This document shows, one piece after another, positions 1 through 5,287 of a stretch of DNA of 7,283 nucleotides (the stretch's first letter is position 1; every line of letters begins with the position of its first letter). The DNA is taken from positions 13,762 to 21,044 of the forward strand of contig JANXAX010000001.1 of assembly GCA_025062175.1 (NCBI GenBank). The letters run 5' to 3'. The notes below the pieces were generated by a model. That model did not search any database and was not told the DNA's origin. It was given only the letters and a program-made list of their open reading frames with translations. The position numbers and the translations under genes are program-made. The stretch comes from Anaerolineae bacterium (GTDB taxonomy: Bacteria > Chloroflexota > Anaerolineae > 4572-78 > NAK82).

Positions 1-181
1 CTGTGCGGAAACGGTTCCTGCGCCGCTCGCTAACGCTCAGGTGGGAGGCTTTTGCGCCGTTTGCCGACGCACACGGTTCGGGTTGATTCACCCGCATCCC
101 CCTGCGATATCCGGCCGCGACCATGAGGGAGCGGTTTAGGTCGCTTGTTCATCTGTGCAGCTTGGCTGGATGTTAGCGGCC
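1..181. other. Intergenic edge, no supported gene; possible dispersed repeat in its outer part
   Basis: No convincing gene is visible here. On the minus strand an open frame of 40 codons runs from ATG at 152 to TAG at 30, starting 29 bases after the stop of the coiled-coil gene. It has no Shine-Dalgarno sequence and its product is a basic, low-information peptide. Bases 1-60 contain TGCGCCG twice (19-25 and 53-59), and the stretch resembles short repeats seen between genes in some GC-rich genomes. That resemblance is from memory and unverified. A five-base-pair hairpin (CGGGT 79-83, ACCCG 90-94) and a six-base-pair inverted repeat (GCAGCT 157-162, AGCTGC 184-189) are present. Neither is followed by a T-run, so neither is called a terminator. 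Confidence 0.35.
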
Positions 182-1030
182 TCAGCTGCGCGTCATCAAG
201 ATGGCCAGCAGGCTGAAGAGACCCATGGTGATCACCAGCAAGGCGAGCAGAAAGAGGGCCAGGTTGCGCACCGTGACCACCATCGCTTGAACCTCCGCCA
301 GCTGCCTGGCCAGCGCGTGTTTGGTTGTCTCAATTTCCTGATGCGAAGTTTCTCCGAGTTGTGCCAGCTGTTGGTGTATCGCAGCAACGCTTGCGAGGGT
401 GGCACGTTGATCGACGCTCTGTTGCAGGCGTTCCAGTGCCGCGTGTTGCCGCTGTTCGGTCGACTCGATCCTTCCTCTCAAAGCGCTGGTCTGGGCGACG
501 ACCTGCTTGAGCACCTCGGTGGTCGCCTGTCCTAGCTTTTCGGTGAGCGCGCGGTGAGTGCTGACTTCGGTTTGGAGCTCGGATGTGCTGCTGGCGAGGA
601 TATCTTGATTGCGCAGCAACGCAGTCTGGTGTTCGCGGGCAGCGCTCTCCAGGGCCGCGCGCAACGCGTCCAGCTGCTGGGCGGTCCTTTCGGATGCGCC
701 GGCGATGGATTGATCCAGTGCCTGGGTCATGGTGCGCTGCGTTTGGTCGAGCGCGCGGTGCAGGTTGGTCACTTGATCGAGCACTGTCTCTTGGGTGCGC
801 AGCAGCTCCGAGGTGCTGATCGATTGTAGTGCTTCGCGCAGGCTGGCGATCTGTTGGGTGGCATCCGCCAGGCTGCCCACCAATCGCTGCACCGCTTGGG
901 CGGCGGAATCCACCAGAGCGCTGGCGGCGTGGTAGGATTGGGTCTCCGCACGCAGCCGCTCCAGCACGTCCAAAAGCCGGTGCGCTTCCTCCTCGACGCG
1001 CAAGAACTGTTCGGTGTCGCTGGTTGCCAT
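182..1030 (-). CDS. Tail-anchored coiled-coil membrane protein, family not recognised
   Basis: This encodes 282 residues. Residues 1 to about 255 are rich in Ala, Gln, Leu, Glu, Thr and Ser, with almost no proline, glycine or aromatic residues and no Cys or Trp: the composition of a long alpha-helical coiled coil. Residues about 257-279 form one hydrophobic stretch (NLALFLLALLVITMG and onward), followed only by Met-Thr-Arg-Ser. The topology is therefore a cytoplasmic rod held at the inner membrane by its C-terminus. There is no signal peptide and no enzymatic motif. I chose the ATG at 1030 because AGAGGA sits seven bases upstream. A longer reading from 1225 would overlap the helicase gene and add 65 proline- and arginine-rich residues unlike the rest. 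The gene follows the helicase-nuclease by 13 bases and is probably cotranscribed and translationally coupled. A sensor, scaffold or membrane effector for the helicase is conceivable, but this is inference. The general shape also recalls MCP-like or ZorA-tail-like rods without real homology evidence. Confidence 0.85.
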   Translation of the reverse strand: MATSDTEQFLRVEEEAHRLLDVLERLRAETQSYHAASALVDSAAQAVQRLVGSLADATQQIASLREALQSISTSELLRTQETVLDQVTNLHRALDQTQRTMTQALDQSIAGASERTAQQLDALRAALESAAREHQTALLRNQDILASSTSELQTEVSTHRALTEKLGQATTEVLKQVVAQTSALRGRIESTEQRQHAALERLQQSVDQRATLASVAAIHQQLAQLGETSHQEIETTKHALARQLAEVQAMVVTVRNLALFLLALLVITMGLFSLLAILMTRS

Positions 1031-1037
1031 GGAGTCA

Positions 1038-1043
1038 TCCTCT
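1038..1043 (-). promoter_or_regulatory. Ribosome binding site AGAGGA of the coiled-coil gene, abutting the helicase stop
   Basis: On the minus strand the order is TAG (helicase stop, 1046-1044), AGAGGA (1043-1038), seven bases, then ATG (1030). Ribosomes finishing the helicase would cover this site, so translational coupling is likely. The site also decides the start, favouring 1030 over the upstream ATG at 1225. Confidence 0.7.
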
Positions 1044-4000
1044 CTACGACTGCAAGAGTGCCTCACACCGCTCGGTGAGACGGTTGAGCAGCCAGCGCGC
1101 CGGTATGGCGGCCAGCTCGGTGGGGGTATACGCCAGTAGGGCTCGGACGGAAGGGCGTTGCATCTGGGATGACGCAAGGAGCGCATCCAGCAACGCCTCG
1201 GCGAGGCCCGGCTTGCGTCCGGCATAGGCGAGCGTCTGGCCTAGCGCCTGCGCCACCTCGTGCCACTCCAGTTGGTATTTCTCCAGGGCGAACGTCATCG
1301 CGGCTTCGAGGTTTTGGCGTGCCACTTCGAGGTTTGCATCCGGACTCAGTGCTTCGGAGAGGCCGCGCAGCAACAGCAGGCCTGGCACGTCCGGGTAGGA
1401 GGCCAGCATACGGCCGGCAGCGGCGCGCAATGCGGCGGCGTCGTTGGGCGAGACCACGTCTTCGAGCACCGGCGCCAGTTGATCGACACCGCCGCGCGCA
1501 GAGGCGCGCACGCTTTCGAGCCGTTCGTCCCACTCCGACTGCTCGAGGTAGTCGAGGATGCGCCGGCGCAGGTCGCCGCCGGAGTGGGCATAGCTGGCCG
1601 CCTGGAGCATCTCGTTGAGCGCACGGCGGCGCGCCTGCTCGATGTGTTCGTAGATGAAATGGACCAACAGTCTTGCCACTTCCAGGATGTAGTCGCGATG
1701 GGGCTGGCGACGCAGGGCGCGCGCTTCGCGTTCCTTCTGCTCGCCGAGCCGGTGCTGGTAGGCGCGCGCATAGCGGCCGAAGGCGGCGGCGATCTCCTCT
1801 TGGCTTGCGCCGGCGATCAAGACGTTGAACTCACATGCACCGAAGTCCACGGTATAATCGGCGACGACGCCGAGCACCACCAATCGGTGCAATGCCTTCT
1901 CGGCGCGTTCCCGTCTGTTGTCGCGGTATTTGTCCCTGATATCTGTCCAGCGGGGGTCACACCAGCTGATTTTCGTCCAACGCCGCGACTCGACATCGCC
2001 CAGCTGGTCGAGCAAGCGTGCAATGTCCGCGACTTCCTTCTCCACGCCGCGGAAGGCGTTCACGTGAAACCAGAGCGCGCGTATGACGTCGTCTGCCTGA
2101 TTCCGGTGCGTTTTTTCAACCGCCTCCGCGATCTGCTCCAGGGGTATGGCGGGGCTGAGCAGGTGTTGGGAGCGCTTGGGGTCATCGTTCGAGAGGACGA
2201 TGGCACACTCAGCCGGTTGGCGGTCGCGGCCGGCACGGCCGGCCTCCTGATAAAACGCCTCAATCGAAGAGGGCAGGCCGATATGAATGGTGTAACGAAT
2301 GTTGGGCTTGTCGATGCCCATGCCAAACGCCTTGGTGCATACCAGTACGGAGAAGCGATTGCGCTTGAAGTCCCGGGTGACGGCGCGCTTGCGTTCTTCC
2401 CAAGCTTCTGGATTTTGCCGTTTGGGTGCCTCGCCGCTATACAGTTCAACCCGCGTTTGCAGGGCGCGCCTGAGCCGCTCGGCATATTTCACGACCCCAT
2501 AGTCTCCTTCGATATGGGGGCAGAACACAAGGCCGGCCTGGGTGCGGCTGCCGGCGGGTTGGAAGAAGGTGCTGCGATCGAGATTGAACACGGTTGGCAG
2601 CCGCTCCAGCAGGCCCAGCACCCGGGTGGGTTTCTCTTCCGAGCGACATGGCACTACGGTGAAAAACAACTCCTCGCGGTCGAAGGTCTGCGGCGTGATG
2701 ATGGCGTCGAGCGACGTAATGCCCAGCTCGCGTTGGACGTCCTTGAGCACGATCTTGCTCGCCGTGCCGGTGAGGGCGATCAGCGGCGGGGTGACTCCCT
2801 GCGCGGTGCAATATTCGCGTGTGATGCGTCCCAGGTTGAGATAGGCGGTACGGAAGTCATGTCCCCACTCCGAGACGCAGTGTGCTTCGTCCACGACGAT
2901 GAGCGAGATGGGCATCTGGGTGCTCAGGGTGCGCAAGGCGTTGCGGAAGGGTTCGGTTTGAAAGCGCTCCGGTGCTACATAGCAGAAAAGGTAATATCCC
3001 GTTTGGAAAGCGCGCAGCGCTTGATTGCGTTCATCCGCTTTTATGCGGTGCGTGATCCCGATGCAGCGGTCGATGCCGACGCGAGCCAGATTGTCGATCT
3101 GGTCGTCGATCAGCGAGATGATCGGGTCGATCACGATGCAGCGTCCGGGCAGGAGTAAGGCGGCCAGTTGGAAGGCGATCGACTTTCCTGCGCCGGTGGG
3201 CAGGAGCACGATCGAATCCTGCCCGCGCAGGCAACGGGCGATGGTCTCCCATTGCCCCTCGCGGAAGTCCGGTTTGCGGAACAGGTACTCGAGGAACCAG
3301 CGCGCGTCCTCGCGTTGCGGTGCGGGGCAGTACGCCGGCGTGGCCGCTGCGCTGGACGGGGCGACCTCAACCGGCAGGCAGACATCGGAGATGAGGAACT
3401 GGGCCTCAGCGCTAGCGGAAAGGGCATCGGCGCTTCCATCGGCCGGGGCGATCAGCACATCCAGCTGCTCCGTGCAGGTGTCGCTCGTCACCAGCAGGAC
3501 ACGCGGCTGCGTAGAGGGAAGGGCGCGGCCGTGCAAGCGCGCCAGACGGGTGAGCAGCTCCAGCAGGTCGGACACAGCGAGCTGGATAAGCGCCGCGATG
3601 CGCGGTTCCTGGCGCAGCACGGCAGGCGGCAGCACCCCGACGTTCCAGGGCGCGTCGAAGCGCAGCCAGCCGCCGCGCAAGGCCGCCAAGAGCGCCAGCT
3701 GGATCTGGTGAAAGAACTTGCACTGGCGGATGATGAAGGACAGCAGGGTTTCTTGGGGCAGCTCGACCCGGCCGTCCGACAGGATGCGTTCCAACTCGGC
3801 GAGCTGTTTGCCGTCTCCCCGGCGGATCTCACGCGCCGGAACGCGGATGACGCGGATGCCGACGGCGCGGAGGGCGCTGTCGCGTGCCGCGTCGCGCTCC
3901 CGGTGCAGCTGGTGGGCATCGCCGTCGATCTCCACCAGCACCGGGGCGCACTGCGGTTGGACGAGCAAGAGGTCGCCGCGCTCGTCGCCTTGTGGATCCA

Positions 4001-4649
4001 GCCGTGGGGTGAGGGAAGCCAGCTTCACCTGGGGGAGCAGATGCCACGCAAGCTGCTGTTCTACCACAAAAGAGTGAATCCGCTCGAACGCCTGATGTTC
4101 CTCGTCGCTGTCGAGCTCAAGCGGGCGAAAGCGGATCGAGGGCATCGCGGCGATGCGCTGCAACGCGGCGGTGATGATCGGGGTAGAGCGACTGTCGTCG
4201 AACTGCCAAGTGGTGCTGCCGAGCAGCTGCTCCAGGGCGGGTGCGCACAGCGGTGTGGTGCCACGGGTGAGAAGCGTCTCGGCGACAGCGAGAATGTCGC
4301 GATATTCGACGGGCGCACCCGCTCCGTGGGGACGTGGGATATCGAGCCGCCACTGCGCGACGGCGCGGATGAGCGCGCGGTCGACCTCGGCCATAAAGAA
4401 ATGTTCGACCATGCTGGCGGGCAAGGCACATGTTTGGAAGAACGTGCATTGGCTGTGGCGTTGCCGAGGCGCGGCTTCTACGCGTACCGGGAAATTCCTC
4501 CCCCCGCCTGCCGACGAGGCAGCGAAGTCGAGCTTTCCATCGCACGCCGGATAGCGGCTGCAACTCCAGAATGAACCACCTTTGCGCACTTGGCGCAGCT
4601 GCATCGGGCTGCCACAGCGGGAGCAGAACGGTGTCAGCGACGTGTCCAT
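1044..4649 (-). CDS. RecQ-like ATP-dependent DNA helicase fused to a zinc ribbon and DUF559/Vsr-like nuclease domain
   Basis: This encodes 1201 residues. Residues 9-36 form a topoisomerase-type C4 zinc ribbon (C9, C12, C30, C36, with FWSCSRYPAC), probably binding DNA. Residues about 185-292 resemble the DUF559/Vsr-like PD-(D/E)xK fold: D226, then VEIDGDAH with E240, D242 and H246, then D-x3-RD-x2-L and GIRVIRV. Residues about 455-835 are a complete RecQ-type SF2 core: FREGQ (462-466), LLPTGAGKS with K489, DEAH (587-590), LTGTAS (626-631), FGMGIDKPNIR (775-785) and QEAGRAGRDR (801-810). ATP-driven unwinding is expected. The cysteine cluster of the RecQ zinc domain is absent, and no HRDC domain is seen. 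Residues about 905-945 look winged-helix-like, and about 950-1201 are helical and unrecognised. The total is roughly twice the usual RecQ length of about 600. GGAGG lies six bases before the ATG. It is the first gene of the operon and diverges from the topoisomerase gene. A housekeeping recQ role is less likely; defence or DNA processing is inferred. Confidence 0.93.
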   Translation of the reverse strand: MDTSLTPFCSRCGSPMQLRQVRKGGSFWSCSRYPACDGKLDFAASSAGGGRNFPVRVEAAPRQRHSQCTFFQTCALPASMVEHFFMAEVDRALIRAVAQWRLDIPRPHGAGAPVEYRDILAVAETLLTRGTTPLCAPALEQLLGSTTWQFDDSRSTPIITAALQRIAAMPSIRFRPLELDSDEEHQAFERIHSFVVEQQLAWHLLPQVKLASLTPRLDPQGDERGDLLLVQPQCAPVLVEIDGDAHQLHRERDAARDSALRAVGIRVIRVPAREIRRGDGKQLAELERILSDGRVELPQETLLSFIIRQCKFFHQIQLALLAALRGGWLRFDAPWNVGVLPPAVLRQEPRIAALIQLAVSDLLELLTRLARLHGRALPSTQPRVLLVTSDTCTEQLDVLIAPADGSADALSASAEAQFLISDVCLPVEVAPSSAAATPAYCPAPQREDARWFLEYLFRKPDFREGQWETIARCLRGQDSIVLLPTGAGKSIAFQLAALLLPGRCIVIDPIISLIDDQIDNLARVGIDRCIGITHRIKADERNQALRAFQTGYYLFCYVAPERFQTEPFRNALRTLSTQMPISLIVVDEAHCVSEWGHDFRTAYLNLGRITREYCTAQGVTPPLIALTGTASKIVLKDVQRELGITSLDAIITPQTFDREELFFTVVPCRSEEKPTRVLGLLERLPTVFNLDRSTFFQPAGSRTQAGLVFCPHIEGDYGVVKYAERLRRALQTRVELYSGEAPKRQNPEAWEERKRAVTRDFKRNRFSVLVCTKAFGMGIDKPNIRYTIHIGLPSSIEAFYQEAGRAGRDRQPAECAIVLSNDDPKRSQHLLSPAIPLEQIAEAVEKTHRNQADDVIRALWFHVNAFRGVEKEVADIARLLDQLGDVESRRWTKISWCDPRWTDIRDKYRDNRRERAEKALHRLVVLGVVADYTVDFGACEFNVLIAGASQEEIAAAFGRYARAYQHRLGEQKEREARALRRQPHRDYILEVARLLVHFIYEHIEQARRRALNEMLQAASYAHSGGDLRRRILDYLEQSEWDERLESVRASARGGVDQLAPVLEDVVSPNDAAALRAAAGRMLASYPDVPGLLLLRGLSEALSPDANLEVARQNLEAAMTFALEKYQLEWHEVAQALGQTLAYAGRKPGLAEALLDALLASSQMQRPSVRALLAYTPTELAAIPARWLLNRLTERCEALLQS

Positions 4650-4655
4650 CCCGAG

Positions 4656-4660
4656 CCTCC
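4656..4660 (-). promoter_or_regulatory. Ribosome binding site GGAGG of the helicase-nuclease gene
   Basis: GGAGG on the minus strand ends six bases before the ATG at 4649. This near-ideal spacing supports the chosen start, and that start places the first zinc-ribbon cysteine at residue 9. Confidence 0.7.
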
Positions 4661-4998
4661 ACGTCGCCGTAATCCACTTGGCGCACGAAGCGCTGGGCTG
4701 TGGCGTATCTCAGGGATGGATTCCCAAGTGGCGACGCAAGTGACTGCCCACCCAAGCGTGTCACGAGATGAAGAGCCAGAGATGCTATGCTTCATTGCCC
4801 AGCTCGATGCGATATATGGGTCGGGTGAAGGCCGCAAAGGGCGGCGGTCTACTTTGCATAATGTATCACATTGTATCTATTTCAGCAAGTTTGGGGGATG
4901 CGGGGAGCCTTTGCATTGTCAAGGGGGTGGTGGTCCGCGGGCACTTCGGTGCGCCTGCTTGGGAGCGATCACCTTATGTCGGGCGCGTTCCGGGCAGC
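4661..4998. other. Intergenic stretch upstream of the helicase operon, no clear gene or promoter
   Basis: No credible gene is visible on either strand. The helicase operon should be promoted from here, but I find no good minus-strand -35/-10 pair. The best is TTGCTG, 17 bases, TACATT, in the AT-richer patch around 4862-4890, and it is weak. Small structures are present: TGTATC repeated with a 10-base period (4862-4867 and 4872-4877), a GCCGC/GCGGC hairpin (4831-4835 and 4841-4845), and a four-base-pair stem with a TTCG tetraloop (GCAC 4941-4944, GTGC 4949-4952). None has a T-run that would make it a terminator. Confidence 0.4.
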
Positions 4999-5027
4999 TT
5001 GACATATTAGAACATATGTGCTATCAT
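4999..5027 (+). promoter_or_regulatory. Strong sigma70-type promoter P1, reading right
   Basis: The -35 is a perfect TTGACA (4999-5004), the spacer is 17 bases, and the -10 is TATCAT (5022-5027, five of six consensus bases). Transcription would start near 5034. The next supported gene is the topoisomerase subunit at 5288, so this promoter would give it a leader of about 250 bases or transcribe a small RNA or short peptide first. A near-palindrome occupies the spacer, so the promoter is probably repressor-controlled. Confidence 0.7.
5008..5023. promoter_or_regulatory. LexA-like operator palindrome in the spacer of P1
   Basis: TAGAACATATGTGCTA is symmetric in seven of its eight base pairs, with a perfect ACATATGT centre. 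It contains GAAC-N4-GTGC, one base from the GAAC-N4-GTTC core of the LexA (DinR) box of Bacillus and related bacteria. It lies between the -35 and -10 of P1 and overlaps the first two bases of the -10, where a bound repressor would block RNA polymerase. The palindrome and its placement are seen directly. LexA as its ligand is inference, and another dimeric repressor is possible. Confidence 0.45.
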
Positions 5028-5201
5028 GGGTCAGGGTGATTGCATGCGCTCCACACCGCAAGAGGGGGTGCCCAAGGGGAATGGATATTTCTGGGGAGAC
5101 AACAGAGGCACAGCCGCGGTGGGGCGCTTTCTCGCAGGTTTTGTCATCATGTGTGACATTTATTGCGACGTAAGCTGTAAGATTCGTGCGCGAGCGCCAG
5201 G

Positions 5202-5230
5202 TTGCATCGGCGGGTGAATGCGGCTATGAT
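5202..5230 (+). promoter_or_regulatory. Sigma70-type promoter P2, proximal promoter of the topoisomerase gene
   Basis: TTGCAT (5202-5207), a 17-base spacer and TATGAT (5225-5230, five of six consensus bases) give a fair promoter with a predicted start near 5237 and a leader of about 50 bases before the GTG at 5288. The heptamer GAATGCG occurs at 5216-5222, inside the spacer, and again at 5237-5243, 21 bases or two helical turns later, bracketing the -10. Confidence 0.5.
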
Positions 5231-5271
5231 AAGAAAGAATGCGTCGCAACCTTGGAGAAGCTTGCGCAGAC

Positions 5272-5278
5272 AAAAGGA
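5272..5278 (+). promoter_or_regulatory. Ribosome binding site AAAAGGA that sets the GTG start
   Basis: AAAAGGA lies nine bases before the GTG at 5288. The frame upstream contains no ATG before the in-frame TGA at 5216, and the first internal ATG falls inside the conserved LPGMYIGD motif, too late to be the start. The site therefore fixes the start at GTG. Confidence 0.65.
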
Positions 5279-5287
5279 CGTGCTGAG

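Noticed and set aside
75..95. Sequence resembling a tRNA T-arm (GGTTCGGG and onward)
   Set aside because: The GTTCRANTC pattern is not met, and no acceptor or anticodon arms can be paired around it.
30..152. A 40-codon minus-strand frame downstream of the coiled-coil gene as a third operon member
   Set aside because: It has no ribosome binding site, a basic low-information sequence and a possible overlap with repeat DNA. It is described in the edge region only.
157..189. Inverted repeat GCAGCT/AGCTGC as the operon terminator
   Set aside because: The stem is only six base pairs with a 21-base loop, it overlaps the end of the coding region, and no T-run follows.
1260..3158. A 632-codon plus-strand open frame antisense to the helicase gene
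   Set aside because: It mirrors the codon pattern of the GC-rich helicase gene, contains no recognisable domain and lies wholly opposite conserved helicase motifs.
3168..4574. A 468-codon plus-strand open frame antisense to the helicase N-terminus
   Set aside because: It is a shadow of the zinc-ribbon and nuclease-like region, with biased low-information composition and no motif.
4831..4845. GCCGC/GCGGC hairpin as a transcription terminator
   Set aside because: The stem has only five base pairs, there is no T-run on either strand, and no gene ends nearby.
5026..5217. A 63-codon plus-strand open frame between P1 and the topoisomerase gene
   Set aside because: Its ATG overlaps the P1 -10, upstream of the expected transcript start, and the product looks non-coding.
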